Positions 22,779-32,539 of a stretch of DNA of 64,000 nucleotides are shown piece by piece. The stretch is from Certhia americana. Taxonomy: Eukaryota; Chordata; Aves; Passeriformes; Certhiidae. The DNA lies in contig CM031864.1 in assembly GCA_018697195.1 (NCBI GenBank), positions 26,446,944-26,510,943 on the forward strand, read 5' to 3'. Position numbers and translations under genes: made by a program. Below the pieces are notes generated by a model that made no database searches, was not told where the DNA came from, and saw only the letters and a list, made by a program, of their open reading frames with translations. The stretch's first letter is position 1. Every line of letters begins with the position of its first letter.

Positions 22779-23272
22779 TAAAATGTTCTTAGAGACTCCA
22801 GCTGGGTAAAATTACGCACAATGAGCTTCACAAAAATTTGAAGCTCACATGTCAATAACCTTTTGTGTCCCTTGACTCCACACTTTTTCCACTGGTAGGT
22901 TATAATTTGAAGCTTGCTTGGCTGCATAGCAATTGTATTATCTAGCTGAATTTCCTGGCCATGCTGGAATGAGGTAATTTGCTTCTGAGTGGGGACATCC
23001 CCATCAGCCTCCCAGGTAATTCCATCTACAGTCTCAGCAGAATGGCTGAAGAGACAAAAAGGCTCTGCAAAGAGCAGTTTTCCAAGTCTGGAGAGGACCA
23101 CAGTGGTGCTTCAGGCAGAAGTTATCCATACCACCAGTATCTGGTCCATACCTTTTCTTTTCCATAGCTGGAAATTCATTTTTGATTTCCATTCATAAAC
23201 CTCCCTCCCAGTATCAGAAAAATGCACTTGGATGGTGCCTCCCCATTTAATGCTTTGATGTTTGTTTAGCAG
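22779..23272 (-). CDS. Unrecognised candidate two-exon coding segment (weak)
   Basis: On the minus strand a T-rich acceptor (ttttcctcactctttcaag) precedes a possible exon at 23272-23152 that stays open. It ends at AAAAG|GTATGG, a fair donor. After an 87-base intron ending CTCTTTGCAG, a second open segment starts at 23064 in the matching phase and runs about 95 codons to a TAG at about 22780. The deduced sequence is polar and protein-like, with words such as SIKWGGTIQVHFSDTG in exon one and ITWEADGDVPTQKQ and YQWKKCGVKGHKRLLTC in exon two. I do not recognise the family and see no signal peptide or membrane segment. There is no obvious AATAAA soon after the stop. It may be an exon pair, a pseudogene or chance. 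Confidence 0.2.
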
Positions 23273-23309
23273 CTTGAAAGAGTGAGGAAAAACAGAAAAC
23301 AAAAGACCT

Positions 23310-24205
23310 GCAAAATCTTTAGAAATCCCTAAATTTGGGGCTTCTTTTTTCTTTTGCTACAAAGAAGAACATTTATAATGTAAGTTAAAAAATAACTTTA
23401 AAGCTTTATGCTTTTGCTGAAGTTGAATAAAACAAAACCACTGAATATTTTTTAAAGGCTGAAAAGAAGGAAGCATTCTTGTGTCATTTCATGATAAATT
23501 ATTTATTTAAATGCTTAAAAGGAAATAGTCTGAAACCCATGGAAGCACTTCAGTGTAAAATAAAAGGAGCTGAATGTTCAGAATTAGACTTACCTTGTGA
23601 GCAAGTTCCCCAGGAGCTCACTTTGGTCCTCACTTCATGTGAAACCAAGGGTCTTCTGCAGGGACAGGTGTGTTTTTTTTTTTTTTTTTACTTTAGTTGA
23701 ATGGTTTATTATGGGTTGGTAAAAAAGGTTTGCCCTTAAGTTTAAGTTTGCCTACTCGTATGCACGAGTAGGATTGCAGAAAATACAACCCCAAAATGAG
23801 TAATTGGAAGAAAATGCAGATGTTTCATTCGGTTGCAAATGCTGGCCTTGCTGCCTGGAGGAGCCACTGACAGGATTTCATTCTTTTTCAACAACAAAGC
23901 AGGGGTGGAGTAAGCAGGGACTGACAGTGGTCAGGAAATAAAGGAGAGACTGTTCACAAAATGTATTACAGTGTCAATTCCAACATTTCACCTCCTCAAG
24001 CTGGAATTTTCAGGACAATGGAAAGCAAGAAACCTTTCAGCAGCAGAGAAATAAATGCTCCCTCCAAAACCCCTACCTATCCACACACAGACTTTGCTGT
24101 GCTTGATGAGACACGTTTCTTCAGTCTGATCCCACCTTATGGCTCCTTATGGCTCTCTGTAACCTGCTCATATCTTCCTTGGAGGCTGGAAAACAAAACA
24201 GGGCA
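23310..24205. other. Unique sequence with a 17-T run
   Basis: A 17-base T run lies at 23673-23689 and a perfect hairpin at 23751-23772. No gene or repeat family recognised. Confidence 0.4.
23751..23772. other. Perfect 9-bp hairpin
   Basis: CCTACTCGT, a 4-base loop ATGC, then ACGAGTAGG: a 9-bp stem without mismatch and with a CpG in each arm. It is too short on its own for a microRNA precursor. Confidence 0.6.
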
Positions 24206-24213
24206 GCTTTAAT

Positions 24214-24341
24214 GTCACAGGATGGGTTGGGTTAGAAAGGATCTTAGTGGTCACCTCATTCCACCCTCTGCCATGGACAGGGACATCTTCCAGTATCCCA
24301 CGTTGCTCCAAGCCCCATCCAACCAGGACTTGAAAAATTCA
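24214..24341 (-). mobile_element. CR1 LINE 3' fragment, left of an inverted pair
   Basis: The reversed tail 'cacaggatgggttgggttag' leads through 'ctgccatggacagggacatc' to 'ccaagccccatccaaccagg' and stops at 'aaattcaggg'. It directly joins a plus-strand CR1 tail. Confidence 0.82.
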
Positions 24342-24386
24342 GGGATCATCTTGGAGGTCTTTTCCAGTCTAAGTGATTCCTGATTC
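24342..24386 (+). mobile_element. CR1 LINE tail, right of an inverted pair
   Basis: 'atcatcttggaggtcttttc' then 'cagtctaagtgattcctgat' is a CR1 3' end in plus orientation, giving outward-facing tails with 24214-24341. Confidence 0.75.
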
Positions 24387-24389
24387 TGA

Positions 24390-25190
24390 TTTGTTCAAAA
24401 CTGCTGATAGATTAACTTTTAGGCAGCAGATTCCCTGGCAGATCGAATCCTGCCAGTCCTGTGCAGTGGCACAAAGCCACTTGAGAGCATAAACCCAACA
24501 CAAACTCTCTGTTGGATGATATGGCTCATTTAACACAAAGGCACTTTGATCCCAATCCATATTTGTACCCAGGGTGACTTGGAAGTGCAATAGTTTTTAT
24601 ATTAATCACAGAAATCCAGCTTGTCTTCTTGCATTAAAAAAGAAGACAACAAAACACCCCACAAAGGGACTAAATAAAATCCCCTCATGTCCTACAAGAC
24701 AAATGACATGCTGCCTCTACCTGGTGCTGGCTGGCAGCTCCTTGGGCACCTCGGGAGCACATTTCCAAACAACAGCAGCTGGACTGGGCTTATTGGGATC
24801 CCATTCCCAAACAACAGCAGCCATGCAGGGCTGCCCAATGCTGGGTTGCCCCAGTTGCAGGATTTGATTGATGCCCACTCAATTTGGTGGAAGCAACTTA
24901 TTCACTAATTAGTTCCTCCTTTCAGCACATTTAGCCCAGACTGGTGGGACAAGCTTCTTGTGAATAGGTTTCAATGGATTGCCTACAATTATTCATCACT
25001 TCGGCATGGATCAAAGGAGCTTTTCTTTCTGTCAGTGCCCTCCCACATAAGGCTGGATGTTAATTCTTCCTTAATTTCTCCTTGCTGAGACACTCATAAT
25101 TAATATATTGTTATTTGTAGTTTCCATGCATTATTTATTAAATCAGAGATAAACCCAAGGCTCCACAAGCAAGTATCACCCTTACTTTGC
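24390..25190. other. Unique sequence, small internal repeat
   Basis: A 14-base word, CCAAACAACAGCAG, occurs at 24765-24778 and again at 24807-24820, a 42-bp offset. No gene recognised. Confidence 0.4.
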
Positions 25191-25195
25191 TAAGG

Positions 25196-25340
25196 GTTGG
25201 ATGGAATCCTTGAATGATTTGGGTAGGAAAATTCATTTCACTCCATCCCATGCCATACCTTCCACTATCCCAGGCTGCTCAAAGCCCCATCCAACCTTGG
25301 ACACTTCCAGGGATGAGACAGCCAATCTACCCAGGCAAAG
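25196..25340 (-). mobile_element. CR1 LINE 3' fragment
   Basis: It contains 'cttccactatcccaggctgc', 'tcaaagccccatccaacctt' and 'ggacacttccagggatgaga' in reversed CR1 order. The tail end is diverged. Confidence 0.8.
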
Positions 25341-25344
25341 CAAA

Positions 25345-26855
25345 AGTAAACGAAGCCAGTGCCCACTAGAAAGTGGAAATGGAAGAGTCATTTGTCTCTG
25401 CCACATCCCAGTCTCCAGACTGGAAAGATCAGATCAGACTGACGCAGTCATCTGTCATGTGAATGCACCCGTGCTGAAAAAAATAACCTCAACTGATGAT
25501 AATGAGACAGAAAATCAGAAGTATTAGCACATGTGGGCTGCTCCAGGAGTGCAAGGTGAGCAGAGCTGGTTCAAAGCCAAAAAATTGCAGGAGTGTTTTT
25601 GATAAAAGACCAGTTGTGGCACAAAGTTGGAATGAGACAATAGAACAGATGAGGAGGCAGAAATTTCCTGCACAAAGTAGGAGATTGTGAGCACACCCTG
25701 ATGGGACAGGTATAGGGGACTCCCTTGTGCACCGTACATGGAAAGAGGAGCCCAGACAGACAAAATTGACAGACATTATAAACATTATAAACAATAAACC
25801 AGAACTAGAATGTTTCAATTCTGTCATATCAAAAGATATGCCTAGTTCTTCATTATTAACTTCTGTCTAATTGTTTAATTACCTCTTAATTGTCAAAAGG
25901 TATGCCTTGGCGGGCAATCATAATTAAACATGCGTTTGGAACTTTTAGAGTGCAAAGTTATATATGAGGTATCAATAAACCCCTAAAAGAAAGCTAAATA
26001 ATAATTATACGTCTTTCTTAAAAGAGAACAACTGAACACGTTTTTTCTTGTTTTGCTGGTTTTATTATCTGAGTATTTTGACTCTTATTTTCAAAGCAGA
26101 AAATTAACATCTGCTTTCAGAGCTCCCTTAGGTTTATTGAAAATGCTCATTTATTCAAATCTGGTGACAAGTGATGATGACTAAATTAATAGGAAACTTG
26201 GCAAGTGGAATATTTGATAAACTGCTTGAAGAAGTGTGAGACACCTTTCTGCAGCTGTGGAGAAAACTTTAATTGAATATATCTGAAATGAAAAGGGATT
26301 AAATAGAGTATCTAAAGCTTTTGGAGGTAATGATTAAACACAGGAATTATCTGGGGTAACAATGGCCTCATATATGCTATGTCATTAGTAAAACATGGTA
26401 TATAAAATAAAAATGTTGGTCCAATAATAACAACCTTTTATGAAAAAATTATGAATCATGAGTGACTTTAACAATAAAGTAACTGTTTAACCTAAAAAAT
26501 TTAGAAGGACATACTTGTAAAGCAATAACACTTTGCTACTTTTCCTGTCAAACATAATAATTAATACTCTATAGGATACTAATTATTCTAAAATAGTTGT
26601 AAATAAAACCATTAGAATCTTATTCAGTAGAAGTAGTTTGTCTTTGCATAGGTCAGTTTATTTCCCCAGGTAAAGTGTCCTGATGTTTTTAGGTGGGAGA
26701 TTATTCCTTCACCTTCAAGAAAATGAGAAGTTAAAAGTCAAAAGAAAAAGCATAAAAAGCATAAAAATCTGTTAAATGTTTGTGTGGGGAAACTATTTTG
26801 TTTGGTATTAGCATGTGATATTACTAAGAGACAGGATTTGAAGCTTTTAGGAAAA
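25345..26855. other. Unique AT-rich sequence
   Basis: No repeat recognised. A 112-codon minus frame at 25489-25827 is hydrophobic and rich in Leu, Ser and Cys, as chance frames in T-rich DNA often are. It has no domain or splice context that I can support. Confidence 0.4.
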
Positions 26856-26859
26856 GCTT

Positions 26860-27005
26860 TTCCCTTTCAGGGAAAGGGTGATCAGGCCGTGACACAGCAG
26901 TGGTGGAGTCCCCATTCCTGGAAATGCCTAAAAAATTACTGGATGTGGAACTCCATGATTTGGTCTGGAGGTCTTTTCCAACCATAATTTCCCTGATTCT
27001 ATGGA
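26860..27005 (+). mobile_element. CR1 LINE 3' fragment
   Basis: 'ggaaagggtgatcaggccgt', 'agtggtggagtccccattcc', 'tggaaatgcctaaaaaatta' and the tail 'ttttccaaccataatttccc' plus 'tgattctatgg' follow CR1 order. Confidence 0.85.
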
Positions 27006-27042
27006 AAGGGTGATTGAGTTGAACTGATTTCTAAAGAACCAA

Positions 27043-27168
27043 CGAAATAAAACAAAACAACCAACCACCGACACCCCCTCTCCACCCCCCACAAAAAAAA
27101 AAAAAAAAAAACTCCAAGAAACAACCCAACCCCCCCCACCACCCCCCCCCCCCCCAAAGAAAACCCAA
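27043..27168. repeat. A+C low-complexity tract
   Basis: Almost only A and C on the plus strand, with a 19-base A run and several C runs. It lies 38 bp after a CR1 tail. Strong strand asymmetry and C-runs make it prone to unusual structures and to assembly error. Confidence 0.95.
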
Positions 27169-27169
27169 A

Positions 27170-27635
27170 TTGTGCGGCTTTGAATTGAGTAGAACCTGTT
27201 GGATTTCAGAAGGGACTTTCCCCAGGTCAGGGAAGGGGCTGATTTCTGCCCTTGATTTCAGCTTGAAGACAGAGACCTGCAGAATCTGCCCAGGGAAGGT
27301 AAAAAATCCTCTACATGTTGGATATCACATACCATGGAGGATCCATTATAGCAAATACTGAAAAGTTCCAAAGAAACTGGAAAAACAAAAAATCTTTCAT
27401 TTTGACAAGACCAAAATCACTTTTCAAAATGAAATTTTCAGTTTCATTTTGTCTACTCTGCTCAAGACAGCTCTCCTTTCCTTACTACACTTCTGATGAG
27501 GATACATCCCAGCTGAATCTCAGGTAGATGGAAAAGGGAATAGAAGCAAGCCTAACATGGTAAAATTGAAGAGGGCAATTAATTCACCATAATTCTCCAC
27601 CATAATAGGTTTGGAACTCTGAGCATTTAGATATT
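27170..27635. other. Unique sequence, nothing recognised
   Basis: Mixed sequence between the A+C tract and a CR1 copy. Two short plus-strand frames cross it without a domain or splice context. Confidence 0.4.
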
Positions 27636-27639
27636 TTTG

Positions 27640-27848
27640 AAGGTGGTGATGAAGGCTTGGCACAGGCTGCCCAGAGAAGCTGTGGCTACTCCTGGATCCC
27701 TGTGAGTGCCCAAGGCCAGGCTGCATGGGGCTTGGAGCAACATGGGATAGTGGCAGATCTCCCTGCCTATGACAGGGGGTGGTACTGGATGGGCTTTAAG
27801 GTCCCTTCCAATCTAAACCATTCCATGATTCTGTGATTCCATGATTTT
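27640..27848 (+). mobile_element. CR1 LINE 3' fragment with intact tail
   Basis: It runs through 'gcttggcacaggctgcccag', 'agaagctgtggctactcctg', 'gatccctgtgagtgcccaag' and 'gggctttaaggtcccttcca' to the tail 'attccatgattctgtgattc'. It ends 26 bp before the left duplication of a solo LTR. Confidence 0.92.
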
Positions 27849-27874
27849 TACAGCATGTTCAGATGATCAGTTCC

Positions 27875-28628
27875 TGTTGGGGGTTGGGTTGCTTCCTTAT
27901 AGAATTTTTTCCCAGAAGTTGCTAAGAAGTTAATTGCTGGGTGCTTTTGGGTGCTTGTGGGTGCTTAGGAACAAACAAAAGAAGCAGCTAAGGCAGAGAC
28001 AGAGAGGCACCGTCTTCACTTCGCTCTGGGCAGTTTTCTGCTCTCGGGAAGAGGCCAGGAGCTGCTCCTCTCAGCGCAGGAGAGAGCTCTCACCATTTCC
28101 CCGTACCTGGAGCTCTGTCGGACCACCGTCTCTTCGTGTGTCCCCCGGGATTTTGGGAACCCGTTCCCTCCCTGCCCTGCCGGGAGCTCCTTCTCCCTGC
28201 CCTGCACCCACGGCTTCTTCAGTTTTGTTCGAGGTCTCCCCACGCTGTGTTCTGCAGCCCCTGCCCAGCTGGGACATTCCAACAGCTCCAGCTACTACTG
28301 CGGACCCTCGGATACATCTCATCCTCCCAGGGCTGCTGCTCGCTCTGGTAGGTTGTAACAGTACTAAGGGGGGCAGGGTGCCAGAGGAAAACTGTAAATG
28401 GGTTGTTGTTTTTTTTTCTTTTCTTCTCTAGTTCTGTTTGTTGTCAATATTATAGCTATTATTGTTAATTTACCTTGTTAGACTAACTAGTAAAGAACTG
28501 TTATTCCTACCTTCACATCCTTGCCTGAGACCCCCCCCTTCAATTTTAGGATAATAACAAGTCAAAGGGAAGTTTCCATTCTTTATTTGGTTCCCTAACA
28601 GACACCCCTGTCTTTCCAAACCAAGACA
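27875..28628 (+). mobile_element. Solo LTR of an endogenous retrovirus, 5-bp target-site duplication
   Basis: A 754-bp element starts TGTTGGGGGTTGGG and ends ACCAAGACA (TG...CA). GTTCC flanks both ends (27870-27874 and 28629-28633). Near the 3' end AGTAAA (28489-28494) in 'agtaaagaactgttattcc' looks like a mutated AATAAA, followed by a U5-like stretch ending 'tgtctttccaaaccaagaca'. That sets plus orientation and agrees with an LTR family I recall from songbirds. A 5-bp duplication fits class III (ERVL-like) elements, though some others also make 5 bp. The middle is G+C-rich and holds a 165-codon frame at 27934-28431 with no known domain. No internal region is present. Confidence 0.85.
28489..28494 (+). 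terminator. Probable mutated LTR poly(A) signal
   Basis: AGTAAA sits where family copies, as I recall them, have AATAAA before 'gaactgttattcc'. This would weaken 3' processing at this copy. Confidence 0.35.
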
Positions 28629-28639
28629 GTTCCCTACTA

Positions 28640-29235
28640 GTACTTTTACAGCAGTAAACCCAGTATTTTCCCTGGCTCACAACAGCTCCTGGGGTTTCCT
28701 ATACTAATGTCTTAAATCTGCAGCAGAATGAACCTTTTAGGTGGTGAAGGAAAAGATTAGAGCCTGTCCGAGTTTTGGGCAAGTGTGCATATCATTTATG
28801 CTATTTTACTGTGTACTCTATTAAAGTTTATAACCCTCCAAATTTGGTTTTTTTCAGAGCCCAAATTTAAGGGCTGGGGTATTCTGCTGGTTTGGTCCAG
28901 AGAACAGACAGTCTCTGCTACTGACAGCTAGCAAATGATCCACCAGATGTTTGCATCTTCAACTCCATAGAGCCTAGCCATAGGCTTAACATGAGGAATA
29001 AAAATCTTTTCCCTTCAGCAGTGCCAAAATGCCTCATTAGTGCTCTAAAGGAAGAACTGGGGGTGCAGCACTGCTATAAATAAGATTCTGCATTTCTCTC
29101 TAGCTCAAGTCATTAATAGCCTTGGGAAGGAAGAAATTTCTAGGCTGATGGATATAGGGTTTATGTCCACACAACTTGGGCATGTGGGTTGTTTGCCAGT
29201 GTTCTCTCTGGCCTCATGTACTTCTAAACTCCCTA

Positions 29236-29271
<36 letters not shown>

Positions 29272-29395
29272 AGATTTTAAAAGTTCATTGATTCCTGGCT
29301 TGAAAGAATAACAAGATTCTTGAAGAGAACAAAATCAGCAGTTTCCATGGTTATATTTTGCTTCACTTACCTACGCAACTCTTCTATTCTGGTGG
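28640..29395. other. Unique sequence with a 32-base A run
   Basis: An uninterrupted A run of 32 bases occupies 29237-29268. The sequence on its 5' side is not a CR1 and I do not recognise it as a gene. No flanking duplication that would mark a retroposed copy is visible. Confidence 0.4.
29237..29268 (+). repeat. A32 homopolymer
   Basis: Thirty-two consecutive A. CR1 elements do not have poly(A) tails, so this run is not explained by the dominant LINE of the window. Confidence 0.95.
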
Positions 29396-29399
29396 TATT

Positions 29400-29892
29400 T
29401 TGAAGATACCCCTTTCTCCTCCACCCCCCCACAAGCTGCTAGCTCAGATTTAGGGGGATTTTGGGAGAGGGGAATCTACAAGATAGGGTGAAGAGTTTCA
29501 AAAGAGGCCCCTTACCTCAGGATGTATTCCAAGCTTTATTCTCAATGAAGGTATCCCAAGAGGCAAGGAGGGGGCACATGGAGGGAGAGGGGTTTTTATC
29601 TCCTTTGGGGTTGGGGACAGGTTACCTGGCCGAAGGCCATAGGTCAGACTCAAAGGGGCAGGTAACCCAGGCCAGGTTACAGTTTCTGGGGGAGGGGTTT
29701 TGGGGGGAGAACCTTCCCAAAAGGAATACAACAGTATTTGTCCCCAGATTGCATGATTTTCCACACTTCCTCTCCCAACCTTAAGCTAAAAGTGCCTTGA
29801 TAAATACTAAACTCAAATTTAAGGAAGACTATTATATTTTGAAAATAAAGTCTTAATTCTCAGTAAAATTGCTGTCCTTGGGTCCCTAACAG
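29400..29892 (+). mobile_element. Possible old LTR
   Basis: A G-rich, U3-like stretch (29445-29720) with short inverted words (ggttacctggcc / ggcaggtaacc) is followed by AATAAA at 29844-29849 and then a segment ending 'gggtccctaaca' (29892), which resembles an LTR 3' end. I find no matching TG start or target-site duplication, so this is tentative. The 107-codon frame at 29461-29784 lies within it. Confidence 0.25.
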
Positions 29893-29930
29893 AGCCATTT
29901 CTCCCTTTCTGAGAGAACTGTGGTGGATCA

Positions 29931-29988
29931 CAGAATATCCTGAGCTGGAAGAGACTCCCAAGGATCATCAGTTCCATGGAATGCTTGA
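29931..29988 (-). mobile_element. CR1 LINE tail fragment
   Basis: 'atcacagaatatcctgagct' followed by 'ggaagagactcccaaggatc' is a reversed CR1 3' end. Only about 58 bp are recognisable. Confidence 0.8.
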
Positions 29989-29989
29989 T

Positions 29990-32220
29990 TTTAATACCAG
30001 TACTTCTACACTTTTTAATATCCTACATCACGATACTCCTTTTCAAGGACAATTAGAGCAATAAATTCTACTTGCTCATTTAATTGAGGTTAATAACTTT
30101 TAATATATCCTAGCTGAAAAGTAGCATTCTGAGTTTATTTGCCAGAGTGCTGTTTAAGTCCTCCCCAAGTGTGTATTTTTATGCATGACATGTAACACTC
30201 ATCTACAAAAAGGTGTAGCCACTACAACTTATATAAGATGACATTGCCTATGTTCCAGAAAGACCTTGTTTTTCCAAATTTTATTCTTCAAAGCTGTCTG
30301 AAAGGAATCAAAAATCTCAAAGACGTTTTTAAAATCTTCTCACATCAAATTTTTCACTTTACTGTGAATTTTAATGCAATATGGAATTAGAAAGTAAACA
30401 GTATGCTTTTTATCTCCAAGCATCCAGCTCCAATTAAACAACATAAACTGAGCCTGTTGCACTCAAAACTGACTAAATCAGGAAGGAAATGGATACAGTT
30501 GTGGAAGTCTTAAATAAGAAGTTTATATTATGCCACCAAGATCCTTTTCTACGGGAAGAATTGTCTCAGCCTTGCGAATCTAAAGTGTAATGTGGATTTT
30601 TGTTGTTAATTATCATAATCCACAGATTTTTGGGATGTCACTTTGTTTATGAAGTCTCTTATTAGGCAAAAGGTTAATGGAGATATGACCTGCTGCAAGC
30701 TCCTTGGGAAAAGCTCAGTTTAAGCACTTTAAAGGTGAGAATCTAATTTCCTATATCAATAGAAATATTTCAGGAATGTGCCCATCTGCCGTTCTATGGG
30801 CTGGGTGCCAATAAAAAATCAAATCCCAGGAGAAAAGGCTTCAATCAGCAGATGCACATACCCTGTGCTGAATTATGATACTCCAATGATTTTTCAGTTT
30901 CATTCATGTCCATTCAAGTTTGAAGTATTAATATTAATTCTGGTTTTACCTAAAGTCAGGGGGAGTTTGGCCAGGCTAACAGTGGAGCTGAGATAATGAA
31001 GGACCTAGGGATTTGACCTGTGATTCCATGGATCAAACCACTGAAAGCGCAAAACCACTAATCAAGGCTTTCTGAGTCAAGATTATGAGGTTTGTCCCGT
31101 GTTAATGTCAAAGCCCAGGCTTGAGTCTGTAGAAATCCAGAAAGATGAAAGCAGAGACTGAAGTGTTTTCCACTGGACTTCAGTGAGCCTGTTCAGCGAG
31201 AACCTGACAGCGAGATGTAATATCTTATTTTATGTGTATTCACATATTATTGCCTTCCCAGAGTTAAAAAAACACCTGACTATAGGAAAACTTAAGACTC
31301 TCTATTCCCAAAGGAATCTTTTTTTCTATTTTATCAACCTCATTACCATAGAAAGTCAATGAAAGTACAGATATTTTTCATGTGGAAGAAAGACAAAAAC
31401 TGACAAAAAAGAAAGACAAAAATTTCTTAAGTTTATCACCAAATATTGAAACCTGCACATAAGGATTATTATTACCAATTTACGTCACTGTAAATTTGTT
31501 CACTGAGAAGCACCTCAACCAGCCTTCAAGAGGATAATGAGTACAGAGTGGGACATGGACATTTTCTGATTTATTTTTCTTTCTTATTCAACTATTCCAT
31601 GCATGATTTGCATCACAATTTCCAAGGCTGTCAGAAGATAAAACAAATAAGAAAAGTCAGCTGCAAAAGCTGATAATCTCTCTGCAGTATAATCAAAACC
31701 CCTTTGTATCAAGGCCTTTCCAGAAAGCCTGAATTTCAAGAAGATTGCTTGAAAGGCAGGGAAATCAAACTCCAACTGCTGTTCAAGGCAGCTTAAGAGA
31801 AACCTGCTGGAACAGACTGAGAGAAGCAAAACAACCCTACACACCAGATTAAGGCTGTCCTAAATAAACCCCTCACAGCCTCACACTGGACCTGCAAGTG
31901 TCTGCCTGGAAAGTGTAAATGAACTAAACCCATAGACAGATCTGGCTTAGTCTCTGCCAATAATTAGTGGTAGATAGCTTGGAAAGATAGAGCAAATTAA
32001 GTGGATAGTGATTCTTCCCTCTGATAGCTTCAATACTCCACATGCAATGCTTCACTCATTGTAGGTTTAGGACTTCTGCACCAGTTCTGCTTTTCTGTGT
32101 TTTAATTCTGTCACTTTGTCCTGTTTCTCTTTCAGAGTCTATAACTTCATTAAATCCTGTATGAAGAGCCACTTCTTTTGCCTAATTTCAAAGCTGCTAT
32201 TTTCTATCTTCCTTTGAAGT
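29990..32220. other. About 2.2 kb of unique AT-rich sequence
   Basis: No repeat or gene recognised. Open frames are all under 90 codons. Confidence 0.45.
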
Positions 32221-32223
32221 CCC

Positions 32224-32489
32224 CTAAATCTGGTGAGAGGTGACCTGGAGGGCTGCTTCCAATGGATCCTGGACCTTGGGAGTGATGGATGGGCCAGGAC
32301 AGCCCTGGGAGGGACCCGGACAAGGAGATTGTTCCTTGGGAGCCCCTAGTTTTAGAGTCCAGCTCCACTGTGCATCCTGAGCTGCATTAGATGGATGAGT
32401 CTGTGATGCCCTGATGGCTCCTGGGCCAGGCCTTAAACTGGGGTGTGGGGTCCTTCTTCTGCCATCCCCTCCTGGAGCTCCATGGGAAC
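32224..32489. repeat. G+C-rich segment, probably repeat-derived
   Basis: Sharp rise in G+C with words such as 'ctcctggagctccatgggaa' leading straight into a CR1 tail at 32490. It may be a diverged CR1 interior, but the usual blocks are not clear. Minus-strand frames here have no domain. Confidence 0.35.
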
Positions 32490-32536
32490 CCCATTGCAGC
32501 TTCCTTCCAACCCAAACCATCCTGTGGTTCTGTGAA
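32490..32536 (+). mobile_element. CR1 LINE tail
   Basis: 'ttgcagcttccttccaaccc' and 'aaaccatcctgtggttctgt' match a CR1 3' end in plus orientation. Confidence 0.75.
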
Positions 32537-32539
32537 CAC

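Noticed and set aside
25489..25827. 112-codon minus-strand hydrophobic frame that could suggest a membrane protein
   Set aside because: Hydrophobic residues are expected from T-rich codons; there is no start context, homologue or splice evidence.
27934..28431. 165-codon plus-strand frame called as a gene
   Set aside because: It lies wholly within a solo LTR with defined ends, has no recognised domain and sits in G+C-rich sequence. Kept only as a finding.
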